DNA from: Lepturacanthus savala
Lineage: Eukaryota; Chordata; Actinopteri; Scombriformes; Trichiuridae
Length of the DNA stretch: 64,000 nucleotides
Assembly: GCA_030544235.1 (NCBI GenBank)
Contig: CM060475.1
Span: forward strand, 2,255,920 to 2,319,919
Direction: 5' to 3'
Under the pieces are notes generated by a model, which was not told the origin of the DNA, ran no database searches, and saw only the letters and a program-made list of their open reading frames with translations. A program made the position numbers and the translations under genes. Below, piece after piece: positions 53,795 through 64,000 of the stretch (positions are counted from its first letter, which is position 1; each line of letters opens with the position of its first letter).

Positions 53795-54294
53795 GTGCTG
53801 CTGCCTGTCCCGCACCACAAGGTCAGAGCCTGTAACGAACCAATCGGCGATGGATCGTGGACCGCTGGTAAAGTGAGACCAGTGTATTTGACCGAGTGGC
53901 TGTGAGTCACAACAGGAACATACCCATTGCTTGTAACGCTTGCTGTAATGCTTTAGTCTTGTATGCCACAAAGGGACGTGCTGAAGATGTGTCGGACAGT
54001 ATATATCCACAGTAGAGGGAACAACTACATTTCAGAGTCTTTAAAGCTCTTATATGTAGGAATTTTCAAATAAGAGCCAACAAAAACAAGCACATAAGAG
54101 TTTTAAAGATGAAGATTTGAGAGTTTCAACAGAACAATCTAGTTACTAACCTACAGATATCTTTATCTAGATTGAATATTGTGCTTTGGGTCTCATTTTA
54201 GAATGAAAGTGTCAGCACTAAGTGAACTAATACAAGGATGTTCTGATGCGAGACACCTTTTGTGCCATTATAATCCCTGAATGTATGACCTCTT

Positions 54295-54317
54295 TATATA
54301 TATATATATATATATAT
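54295..54317. repeat. (TA)n tract
   Basis: A 23-bp alternating TA stretch in the gca 3' UTR. Confidence 0.9.
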
Positions 54318-54707
54318 CAAAACCACTGATGCATAACTCGATACTAACACGAGTCATGATTACATGATTGGATATTTTACACTGAACTTCATTTTTTTTT
54401 GATAGCAAGTGCATTTTCTCATGTGCATTATTTCATATTTTATGTATAAAATGCCTTCGATGACTAATGCGTATTAGATTGAGGTTTAACTGGTAACAAG
54501 CTTAGCCAAAGTGACTGTGACCCACTATAAATCCAGTCTGTTTCTAATGTTAATGTTAAAAAGGATCATCATATAGCAACAATAGGTTCTGATGCCTGAA
54601 AATTTGCAGCTATGTAAAATTTGTTTCCTCCATGTTTTTGTTAAAGATTACAATGAAGTCATCCTCTATACCTGATGTTATAGGACAGATCATATTTTGT
54701 TACTCAC

Positions 54708-54713
54708 AATAAA
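54708..54713 (+). terminator. gca: gca poly(A) signal
   Basis: AATAAA on the + strand about 915 nt after the gca stop codon, followed by a T-rich stretch. It lies only 26 nt from an AATAAA on the opposite strand. Confidence 0.6.
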
Positions 54714-54738
54714 CACTTTTTAATCAGTATGCATTCTG

Positions 54739-54744
54739 TTTATT
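54739..54744 (-). terminator. kcnh7: Candidate distal kcnh7 poly(A) signal
   Basis: AATAAA on the minus strand, about 2.5 kb after the kcnh7 stop. Other minus-strand AATAAA motifs lie closer to the stop (for example near 55527-55532), so use of this one is not certain. Confidence 0.35.
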
Positions 54745-57221
54745 AATTTATACAATTGCGCATTTCCCCCAGTATATTTACACAATATATTTAATTTCTT
54801 TAAATATAGTTAAGAACAGAAACATTCAAATTAGCTGTTTAAGTGTTGCATTGTATAAAATACAGTGGCAAACATTTAAAAAAATGCATAAAAACAATTG
54901 TGAACAGCACTAGATTTAAAAAGTGACATTTATATCCAGTACAGCAAGTTTTCTAATCTCTGTGCAAAAGTTTGCAAATCCCATGAAAGTTCAGAAGACA
55001 ACTCTTCAGGCGTCGGACATGTCGAGTTTTTAGCAACTTTTTTTTTTTGTTCTACATCTGTGCTCGAGAAAGAAAAGTATATCAAAGAAAACAGCCCGCG
55101 TCCTGCCGGAAACATTAGTATTGTCCTGGACAAGCAAGGATTTCTCTTTCATCTCATCATTTAACAAATCATCCCCCTGTCATCTCCTCACTCCTCAGAT
55201 CTTCTAAATGTCTAGGAAGCAAATGAGCTTCCTTCGTCTCGACGTGTGATGAGATTTCGTCGTCTCGCTCGCATCTTACAAACCCTTTCATCAGCTCGGC
55301 GTGTCATCACCGGGGGGTAAGAGTAAAGGTTTCCAGTAAAAGTTGTCAGAATGAATAGCGGCTTTCAGACAACTGTGATGTTTGGGCTTTAACTCGCCTG
55401 CCTGACTCCGAATCAGAGGCAGAAATCAGATGAAAATAAATGTGCAATATCAATCCAAGACAAACTATTTAAACAGTAAACGCAACATCCTGTCACTGAA
55501 GTCTCACTTGCTACATTGAGAGGCTATTTATTCTTCCCGTCAGCAGGCCACGCCACTCTTCTTATCAAGGGTTGAATAAAGCACATAGAAAAATAATGGC
55601 AAATGAAATCTTCTCGTTTTTGTTTTTTTAGAAAAATAGGTATCGCCGTTATTTCCAAATCTTCCTGGATGTGCCCGACCTTTAAACGTGTCGATAAAAT
55701 GTCACACACAGTTGATTGACACCTTTTTTATACGTTTGTCAAGTGCAGTCTCCATGCAATACATGAGCTTGTGTTCCCGATTGTGAACTAAGATGACTAA
55801 TTCATTTTTTTTTTGTCATGCGTTTCACCCCCTTAAATAAATAAAAAATGGTTCAGTACATTTACATCTGCGACGGTGGAGAAGCGCTGGATGAACTTCA
55901 AGAGTCATGTCATCTGTAAAGGCTAGAGCAGGCTAATAAAGCTAAGGCTATTGAAGGCTGAGCTGTTCTTAAACCAGAACAGGAGCTTTCTTTTAATTTT
56001 TTTGTGTTTTTCTTTACTTTTTCTGATGATGCTTTGTTAGTGATGCTTCATTTTTTTAAGTTAAGATAATGGAAGACCTAAAAGCATGCGTTACACAACA
56101 GAACTGACCTTGTGGGATAGTTAAGGGATCCCTCCACATACGAGGGATCAGGATGTTAATTCCTGTCTGTCAGACTTATAAATACCCCACAACTGTGCTT
56201 ATGTGATATTGATATGATGCAGGCTGTGGTATTTCTGTTTTTAAATATACTAAATCCACAACTTAAACTTTTCATCTATCATGTTGGAAATGTTCTGCTC
56301 GTGAAGGTTGAGTTGTTGAAATTCACACACAGATCTTAAAACACAGTTTGATATTTCCTTTTCCCCCATCATTCAGGTTGTATAAAATGATTTACAGAGC
56401 ATATTAAACTCTACAAATATACTAAGATTCAGTATTTCCTGTACTGGTTTCATCATTATTGCTCTCAAAGACTCAAAGGTCTTGTGCTCTGGGATGTCCA
56501 CACAGCCTCTACACACATTATTACACTGTGTCCTGTGTTTTGAGTTGAAGTGGTTTTTCATTTGTTGTGGCAATGTGGTGTACAGTAGGCACGCTAAATA
56601 TACAGACAGGTATCCGTGTGAGTTTAGAACTCCGCTGCGTCAATCGTTTTTTTTTTTTTGTTTTTTGTTTGGAGCTGCGGCGGGAAAAGGATCAAAGCTG
56701 TGGAGCGAGATATAGAAATGCCTCGGAAAGAGTTTTCAAGTAGCTTTTTGTCCCTGTGAAGAGGGAAGAGTCGTAGAAAAGGAGACTTGATAGCTACAGT
56801 CGTCTGTAAGCATGCCAAGCTCACACCTGATTGCCTGGTGAGTCGCCGTGTGTGTGCATGTGTGTGTGAGGAACATGCAACAGAAAAGGAAAAAAAAAAA
56901 AACATGAAAAACAAAAACATGCATATCTGTTTTTAGAAAAAGCACATTAGGTGCCTCGTGTTGCTGGCAGTGTTCTATTTGAAATATGTACACAGTAGAT
57001 GATGATTTTACATATGTTAATAATATAGTGTATAAATACCTCTGTATAAATGGACTTTATACATCTAAATAAGATAGTTGGAGGGGCTGGGAGATTTTCT
57101 GAAAAGGAATGGAAGAAAGTCTACAGTTTTTTTGTTTTTTCCTTTGCATATTCAGTCTCTTTCTTAGACCCTGAGTCAAGCTTGAAGAAGACCTTCAGTC
57201 AACGTTGAAGGGGGGGGGGCT

Positions 57222-57509
57222 TTACTTTCCTGGAAGCCCCGGGTCAGAAACTGGCCTGTGGAGTCCCAGCGTTCCTGAGCTGCTGCTCGGGACTTCCGGT
57301 AGCGAGGCTTGTCGGCCTGATGGGAACCTCGGCTGCTGCTGCTGCTGCTGCTGCTCTACAGAGTCCGAGTTGTTCTGCGTGTGTTTCTGCTCTGTCTCTG
57401 TTTCGCTCTCGAGCAGTCCAGCAAAGTTCCCGTCTGGAAGAGTCTCTGTGCGGAGGAGGACCGGGGAGGTTTCTTTGGATTTGTTCAGGGCCTTTTCTGG
57501 ACCGGGGCT
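57222..57509 (-). CDS. kcnh7: kcnh7 last coding exon with polyglutamine run
   Basis: The exon starts in phase 0 (SPGPEKALNKSKETSP) and ends with GTLGLHRPVSDPGLPGK and TAA. Between them is a Glu/Gln-rich part with seven consecutive CAG codons (57333-57353 on the + strand as CTG). The conserved LHR-VSDPGLPGK end confirms frame and identity. Confidence 0.93.
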   Translation of the reverse strand, partial: SPGPEKALNKSKETSPVLLRTETLPDGNFAGLLESETETEQKHTQNNSDSVEQQQQQQQPRFPSGRQASLPEVPSSSSGTLGLHRPVSDPGLPGK

Positions 57510-60500
57510 CTGAGGAAGAAAGAGCACAGTGGGTGTCCGTGAATCCATAGAAGCAAAGACGGCTATATTTAAGGAGTCAGAGTACACGGCTACCATAGAA
57601 ACTGTGAAGAGACGTAACCAGGTGGCTGAGTGCATGTACAGTTGTGTGATAATCCTTAAAATAACTTTCATTTTGATGCAGCAAATCAAAATCTGAACAA
57701 TTTTTCAAGACAATTAAGAAAAATGAACATTTGGCTGGTTAAAAAAAACTAGTGTCTGCATTTTTCTTTACAAACTTCAGGATTTAGCATTTCTGTGAAT
57801 CCCTAAACTAATATTTAGTCGTATATCTACAGTTTCTGAGACCTGCTTCATCTGTGTTGCATAGACCAACTGGTTTTAACTCAGAAACAGCAGTTTTTAA
57901 TAGGATTAAGGTTTGGTGATGGGGGTTGACCACTCGACCACGAAACTTTTATCTTGTTGGTCTGGAACCAAGATGCTGCTGGTTTACTGGAGGGGTTGTT
58001 GTCTTGTTAAATCACACATTTCAAGGGTAAGTTAGAGTATCAATAACATATTGTGAGAGCAGTATTGATAATTTGTCCCTCCCCTCCCTGTGAGCCTCTG
58101 ATATAATGACCGTATTATTTCCTTTAATTCCACCCAGTGTAATCCAAAGCACCAATGTCACAGTTATTGGAGAAGAGCAGTAATTGTGCAGCAGAAGTGG
58201 AGTGAGGGTGAACCTGAACCTGAGGCCGAGGCGGAGCAGCACCCAGGCTGAGCTCTGTCTGGACGGCGGAGGCCGGCTGCACCCTGATGGCTGTCCGGTG
58301 GTACTGGGTGCTGCAGCTGACCGTGCTGTAGGCGGGGGGGCCCGTGGTGGTCTGCCTCTGGAGGAGCTGCAGGATGGCCTGGATATCTGCTGTCATCTGG
58401 GACTCCAGTCTGACACACCAAGAACAAAACATTAGAAGAAACCGGACAAAAAGACTTTCTTTTTTCTTAATCTGATCATCTAGCAGTGAATACTTTTAAT
58501 TCTATTCAGCAAATGTCACTTCCTCAAAGTCAAATCGAGTGTTGTGATGCTCCGTGTTGGACAATCGATACGGATTTACATACTGATGACAAACATGTCT
58601 GATATGCAAATGAGCTGCATCCTCACACCTGGGTTTAAAATGAGTAAATGGATTCTATAAAATTCCCCCACAAAGTGGATGTTGCCCTGTCATCAGGTGT
58701 CTTTCATCTCCACTGTGTTGCTGTGCTTTCATCTGTGTCTCTGACCGGTTTTCTCCACATTGATCAATAGTTTCATCTCATCACAGTCGGCCTGTAATTA
58801 ATGTGATGACTGATATTATCTTTCACCCCCACTTTACTCTGCAAAGAAAAGTATAAGTGTGACAATTAATACTGAAATATAGGAATATGGGTGAAATGTG
58901 GTCTGAAAATCAAAAACTGCTGTTGTGCTGCTGGGTGAGTGATCAAAACTAATTCCCAACACTAGGGGGCGACTCCAACCTTACAACTGCATATGGTTTG
59001 ACTACTGTTGTTGCTAAGCGCTTGTGAGATCCTCCGGTACGATGAGGGATTCTGTCATGTCGGCCTGATCCAGGGATGATTTACAACTTTTGCTGCACTC
59101 GAGCGGCTCGGCTTTGTGTGAGTTTGAAAGTTTCTGTGCGTTGCATAAAGGTCTCTGCAGGATGCGTGAAGAGCATGAACACCTGCGCTGTGTCACCCCC
59201 TAATGCAGCAAGTTACATCACCTGAGATGATGAATCACCGCTCTTCTCCCTGCACTTGTTTTTAGTCCGTAAAAAAAATAGAGGAGACACAGAAACGGCA
59301 AATAGAGCGAGCAGGGACCCTGGTGGAGAGGGGAAGCCTCCTATTCCAGGTGCCTCTTTTGCTCTTTAGAGGACAATAAGTGCGAATAATCACTTTGGCT
59401 CCAGCTTGCTTCTGTAAAATAAGGGTTTCATGTGCAGTGGACAAATTCCTCTGCAGGCTCTCGCCCAAACCAGCATCAATGGACCATTGATGTCTGGCTG
59501 GCATCTGGTGACTGGTTCTACTGGGAGAAAACGGTAAATCGGTGTTCAGAATTCTTTACCCCACATCATTATGGTTGTGTATTCCTTAGTGGGGGACTGT
59601 TCCCAAGCAAAATTTTCTTCTTTCACCCCAGTAATTGCACCAACTTTGTCCTGGCATCCACCGTTCCGACCTCACTGTGACGTCAAGAGGACTTTTGCGA
59701 ATTCGTCTGCATCTCGTGGCTACGTGCTATAAATAGACAGCTGCTGACTGTCTGCCTCCCCCTCATCTGTATCAGTGCACCAGCTGAGATTCTCTGCATT
59801 AACACGGCCGCAGTAGGTGCCTGGCCTCAAATGTCTCCGCGCACGTTTTCCGACCAATTACAGGCAGAAGGATCATAGGGTTCCTACTGCAAGCTCTCAA
59901 ATGTCGGCGGATTGGAGAACACATAAAGCCTATTATAGGAAACTAAGCCAAATATCATCCAGAAGGACAGTCATCTAAAGGTCAATCTCAATTTTAAAAG
60001 AACATATTTTGTGCTTCCTGAAAGTTTGAAAGCATTTATTAATTTCCGCTTTCATCATCATCCAGATTTATTTAAGCTAAATTATACGAGTGTAGTCATT
60101 TTCATGGTCATGCTTACACAGCCACATTTCCTTTTAATATCCCTTTTCCTTTTATATCCCTAGAAATCCGTTATGAAGAAGATGGAGCCAGAGAATACGG
60201 GACATCATCATCTATAAATGTTAGAGGAACATTTGAACTGAAGCCTCAGCTCCACTGATGGTCCCAGCCTCTGATCACCCATCCCGGATCAAAAAACAGG
60301 ATAAATTAATAAAATAGCCCCATAACATTATTTAAGGGGGATTTATTTATAAAACACCTGTACACATTTGAACACAAGACTCAAAATTCTGCATAATTGA
60401 GGAGTTGCAGCTGTTAGTGACAGGTGATGCCCCTCCAGGGAGCTGCAGTGTTGTCAACTAGTCAGAGATCCACACTGGAGATGATGGGAGAGACAGTTCT

Positions 60501-63500
60501 GGGTTAAACAAACAAGATGGTGGCATCAAAACACGGGTCCACAAACCAACGTGTGACATCAGAGACGACGTCCGTTATCCATACAGCTGATGGCTGCCAT
60601 AACTGTCATGTGGTGTAACCCGAAAAACTTGGTACTTGATAGTTTATCTCTCTTAAAAGGTTTTTAAAAACACATGATATCAACAAGTTTTATTTTCTGG
60701 ATGGATTAAATATTTAATCCACCTTTTCAGTTACACCGTTTGGTGTTTGGTGTCAAAAAATATTGATGCAAATGGACTTTTAAATGACAAGAAACCAACA
60801 AATGTACATTATGAGAGAGTTTTTGACTTTCTCCTCCTGCCAATTTGGTTTTATTGCTCTGTGATGTAACCTAAGCTGCAGGGAAGAACTTCACTGGGCG
60901 ACAATAATTGGAAATAAAACACAGCGACGTGCTGTTTCCGCTCCTCCCACCTGTTGAGGTGCTGCTGCAGCAGGTCCAGCCGTTGCTCCACCTCCCCGTA
61001 GGTGAGGTCTGTGTCGCTGTCGTCCTCCCCAGCCGCCGCCTCCCGACACTGAGCCGCCACCGCTTCCTCCACGCCCTCGCCAGGACGCTGCTGCTCCCAC
61101 TCATCCACATGGATCTCTGCTGGGAGACACGCCACAGGGTAAATGATCTGTGTTATTAGTACGGGGCCTCTGGGGAACCATCTTCCTGTGTTGTTCCTTC
61201 ACATCGTTTAGCTTTGCTAAGCTCTGATCAGCTTACCGCCTCCTGAATCTTACATCTATCCTACAGAAGGGAAAACACGCGTGACCCTGGTTAAGAACGG
61301 CGTCCTCAGTGGGAGTTTTGCTGCCCTACCTTTGGGTTTCTGTGGATGCGGAGCAGCAAGTGATCGCTGGAGATCAAATTGACATTCTCTGTATGTTGTT
61401 CACGCCGGGCTGTTTATAAGAATCAATATCACTCTGGCAGAAATCCTCTTACGGCTGCAACAGCTGAATTACGAGATATTACAACTCAACGTGCTGACAC
61501 AGTTCCCCCATCTCAGTGTAAAAATGCTGCTGACATAAACTTGGCAGTCGGGGGACTCCTGCAGCAAAGGTTATTGTTGTCGTGTGTGCGCTGCAGCTTT
61601 GTTTATACTGAAGGATTTGATGATTTTACGGGGATTTAAGCCGCTGGTACAGTTGCCGCTTCCGACGGGTCGTGTGAGGTCAGACAGGAAGGTGAGGATT
61701 TCTCTCAGAGCTTCCCGGGGATCTCGATCACAGACTCTTTAAATTGAGGCTGCTGCTGCTGCTGAGACTGGCTTAACTGCACTGGATTTTAGAAAATGTC
61801 TCGTGTTCATCTCTGAAATTTTCCCAAACGATTCCATGTGCACGAAATCACCAGATACAGTAATGTCAGCAATGGAGTTTTTACCTAGTGTTTCCTGTAA
61901 ATTCTTTATTTGGTCATGACCTATGATCAAGGGGGTGACCCTGGGTGCTGAATATAATCCTCTTACGTTTCATAACTGAGTGGGTTTTAGGTTTCACCAT
62001 AATGACGCATAATCCTAGTTTGGATATTTAATAGGTGTGACATTCCCTCGTCTGGGGCTTAAGGATTTTGGGGTTTTTCTAAATTAACTTCGGAGCCAAT
62101 TACAATTCCGGAGTTCAACTTTGGAGGACGAGCTTTCACAGGAAATTTAAACAAGACAGCGATTTGCTTCTTAAAGATGTAATTAAAACTGTTCGAATCA
62201 GTTGCTTTTTGAAGTTTGGGCAATAATAGACGAATCTCTTTAGGGAAAACGTGTTTGAATGACGGGGAGAGAAGAAAGGCTTTTGAAGAGTGCCGCTCTA
62301 AAAATAAATCCCCTCGATCCTAACATGAAGGAAACTAATAGGAATAAATGAGAGCAACGTATCTGACATCATCACCTTTATACGTGTGGCTCTGTGTGTT
62401 GTCTCCAGCCTGTGCGTCAGGAGCGCTGCTCAGCCCGAGGCCCAGAGCGTGGTCCCTAACCACCGGGTAGCCCAGCACACCAGAACACAGCGGCCTCTGC
62501 TCCTCTTCCTCCTCCCTGCCTTCCTCCTCCTCGTCCTCCTCCTCCCCCTCATCGGCGGACTCTCTCCTCTCCTCGGCTGCGGCGGAGGCATAGATCTGCC
62601 TCCTATGCTTGGTGTCGCAGTATGTGGCCACCGGCTCCTTGTTGTGGCAGCCTAGAGGGAAAAAACGGTAGTCAGGAAGTCTGCTGGGGGAACACTGACT
62701 CCCCGTTAAGGGGAGCTTGCCTCATTATCTCTGACAACAGGTAGCGACTGTTTTGCTTTTGGGTTGAAGCGAGGACAGCGATGTCATATGAGAACCTGGC
62801 AGTGAGCCTTTTCTGAACCACCTTCATATTCTTCTAAATGTGTGTGTTAGGAGTCAGGCGTGAGTAAATGAAGAATGCTCCTGTTCAGCTCATTAGATTG
62901 AACAGCGATGTTCACACCTGATGGATGGAGCAGGACATGCCGGCTGCTGGACTGTGAAATGGACTGTTAGGTACATTCTCTGTCATCTGCTGTGTTCTAT
63001 CAGGAGACGTTGTATTCAGATCAATTCAGACAATGGCCTGTAACCATAGTGACCAAATAGATTTGCCTGAATCTTCACCAAATGGCTGAACGCTGCTGCG
63101 CGGAGGCTCTGTCTCCAAGTCCCAAGTCTCCTGGCTGTTAGAAGTCAAATTACAACCGCTCCCACAGTGCGGCAGCTCTCTCTCAGACGCTGTATTCTGT
63201 CATGTGGAAGCTGCTGCAATCTGCGGGCAGGGAGGCTGTGTGTTTATCTGCAGTGGAACACATCTGAAGCTTTTGCTACCACCATACACAGGTCCTGTGG
63301 CGTATTTACTGTAATAGTAAAAGTTGGCCTCAAAAGAGAAAACAGGAAAAAATATAGTGAAAACTGATTTTTTTTGATGATTTCAGACATATTTTATTAT
63401 TTAGGTTTATCTGGTTTTTAAAGTTTTAAATGGTATTTACTCATAAATAAGTATTGAAAAGATTCCTTGATAACATATAGGAAAAATGAATGATAAATAA

Positions 63501-63756
63501 GGGATAATGAATGAACTGTTGCTGGACATTATCCTGTAAGTCATGAGTAAGCCTTCCCTGAAATGTGACTTGTGAGTCTCCTCCTACACTTGAGCTGGCA
63601 CAATAAAGGGCTGATGAGGGGAATGATGTTACTATCAGCAAATAAGAACTGCTGGGAACGAGTCTCAAACTGACCTGTGGAGTATTTCCTTTTGTAAGAC
63701 ATCCGCCTTCTACACACGACGCTGCCCATGTTGGAGTCTGTTGCTTGTATGTGAGT
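57222..63756 (-). CDS. kcnh7: ERG-type voltage-gated K+ channel KCNH7, 3' partial
   Basis: Only the cytoplasmic C-terminal part of this ERG3-type delayed-rectifier channel is in the window. Exons from 5' to 3': 63756-63675, 62651-62376, 61119-60951, 58409-58220 and 57509-57222, with TAA at 57224-57222. All phases agree. Diagnostic sequences are TDLTYGEVEQRLDLLQQHLN, RLESQMTADIQAILQLLQRQ and the extreme C-terminus GLHRPVSDPGLPGK, all matching mammalian KCNH7 as I recall it. The channel core (PAS, voltage sensor, pore, cyclic-nucleotide-binding-like domain) must lie beyond position 64000. Confidence 0.92.
58220..58409 (-). CDS. kcnh7: kcnh7 exon, end of coiled coil and PPAYS region
   Basis: The exon begins in phase 2 and reads RLESQMTADIQAILQLLQRQ, TTTGPPAYSTVSCSTQYHRT and AIRVQPASAVQTELSLGA. 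It ends RPQ at the donor CAG|gttcag. PPAYS and QYHRTAI match PPAYSMV and EYQRPII of mammalian KCNH7. Another GT occurs six bases further on, so the exact donor is slightly uncertain. Confidence 0.88.
58410..60950 (-). other. kcnh7: kcnh7 intron with promoter-like motif pair
   Basis: This 2.5 kb intron has no visible exon. On the + strand it carries a full CRE (59678-59685) 42 bp upstream of CTATAAATAG (59727-59736). No other feature is supported. Confidence 0.6.
60951..61119 (-). CDS. kcnh7: kcnh7 exon with the tetramerising coiled coil
   Basis: The exon encodes AEIHVDEWEQQRPGEGVEEA and ends EDDSDTDLTYGEVEQRLDLL then QQHLNR. The last part, continued by LESQMTADIQAILQLLQ in the next exon, is the C-terminal coiled coil that helps assemble ERG tetramers. 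The acceptor is a CAGCAG tandem, so two products differing by one Ala are possible. Confidence 0.9.
61120..62375 (-). other. kcnh7: kcnh7 intron, nothing coding seen
   Basis: This is a 1.3 kb intron between phase-1 borders. It contains a short CTG run near 61747-61763 and no other recognisable feature. Confidence 0.65.
62376..62651 (-). CDS. kcnh7: kcnh7 exon with a long acidic stretch
   Basis: The exon encodes 91 codons starting CHNKEPVATYCDTKHRRQ. An acidic tract runs over about 35 residues (EGEEEDEEEEGREEEEEQ), followed by RPLCSGVLGYPVV and a Gly/Leu/Ala-rich end. The position and the PL-SG motif fit the DEQKPLFSG region of mammalian KCNH7. The Glu run appears to be a lineage-specific expansion built from GAG repeats. 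Confidence 0.85.
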
Positions 63757-64000
63757 CTGTTAACAAGGGAGACAAAACGATGTATTTATGGTCAGATAAT
63801 TTCAAATGTAATAATAATGGAGCATCTCATGTGTCTCTGATAATCTGCATCTCCTCTTGTCTTTCCAGTTTTCTGAATAAATAACTGCAGGCCGACACAA
63901 AGTGCATCCCCCCAATCTCTTTACAAGATAAATAAAAGTGACTAATGTGGATTCTCTTACCCATAATGACACAGGCCTTGCACATATTTCCACAACAGTC
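62652..64000 (-). other. kcnh7: kcnh7 introns up to the window edge
   Basis: Apart from the exon at 63675-63756 this stretch appears non-coding. The upstream part of kcnh7 continues beyond the window. Confidence 0.6.
63675..63756 (-). CDS. kcnh7: kcnh7 exon after the CNBHD (basic RRR-Ser motif)
   Basis: The exon encodes THIQATDSNMGSVVCRRRMS followed by YKRKYST and ends in phase 1 at ACAG|gtcag. The RRR-x-S basic patch corresponds to the RRKLSF region of ERG channels. The acceptor (ttaacag) is acceptable. The residues before the basic patch are not conserved, so the exact start is less sure. Confidence 0.7.

Larger units (their letters stand above)
53795..57221. other. Converging 3' UTRs of gca and kcnh7
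   Basis: AT-rich DNA with no coding exon. The left part up to about 54730 is most likely gca 3' UTR and the right part kcnh7 3' UTR. It includes a (TA)n tract at 54295-54317 and runs of T and A. Confidence 0.55.

Noticed and set aside
63960..64000. Possible kcnh7 exon at the window edge (Cys-rich frame before a gtaag donor on the minus strand)
   Set aside because: The Cys-rich peptide does not resemble any ERG-channel segment and the exon would be cut by the window edge, so it cannot be supported.

Overview
This window is animal nuclear DNA, most likely from a teleost fish of the compact-genome (percomorph-like) kind. It has multi-exon genes with GT/AG introns, many (CA)n tracts, TTAA-bounded MITE-like elements and a Tc1-like element. 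The encoded proteins are vertebrate, and the glucagon-like peptides have fish-type sequences. The gene order matches the vertebrate SLC4A10-DPP4-GCG-FAP-IFIH1-GCA-KCNH7 neighbourhood (human 2q24), but only five genes are present here. All exon coordinates come from reading splice sites and checking codon phase by eye. No alignment was run.

Layout. (1) Positions 1-26147, + strand: slc4a10, a Na+-coupled bicarbonate transporter. The exon with its start codon is missing from the window; coding starts at 5760 and ends at two alternative C-termini (25643 or 26147). (2) 26148-28968: slc4a10 3' UTR and convergent intergenic DNA. (3) 29288-31840, - strand: gcg, preproglucagon, with separate exons for signal peptide, glucagon, GLP-1 and GLP-2 and a TATA promoter at about 31865. 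(4) 33537-41439, - strand: dpp4, dipeptidyl peptidase 4, in 26 exons, complete apart from an uncertain start exon. (5) 41440-47150: intergenic DNA with no trace of fap or ifih1. (6) 47271-53794, + strand: gca, a grancalcin-type penta-EF-hand protein, complete in 8 coding exons. (7) 57222-63756, - strand: the last five coding exons of kcnh7, an ERG-type K+ channel whose 5' part lies beyond the window. Its 3' end converges on that of gca.

How the genes relate: dpp4 lies beside the gene for its classic substrate, GLP-1, in the same orientation. slc4a10 and kcnh7 are neuronal membrane transport genes, and gca is a Ca2+ sensor. Nothing suggests a prokaryotic-style system or a wholly new one. The most interesting signals are in RNA processing: a stop codon in gcg that overlaps the splice donor used to reach the GLP-2 exon, a 38-nt cassette exon switching slc4a10 between an SSPS end and a PDZ-binding ETSL end, long (TG)n tracts against 3' splice sites in dpp4 and gcg, and interleaved poly(A) signals between gca and kcnh7.
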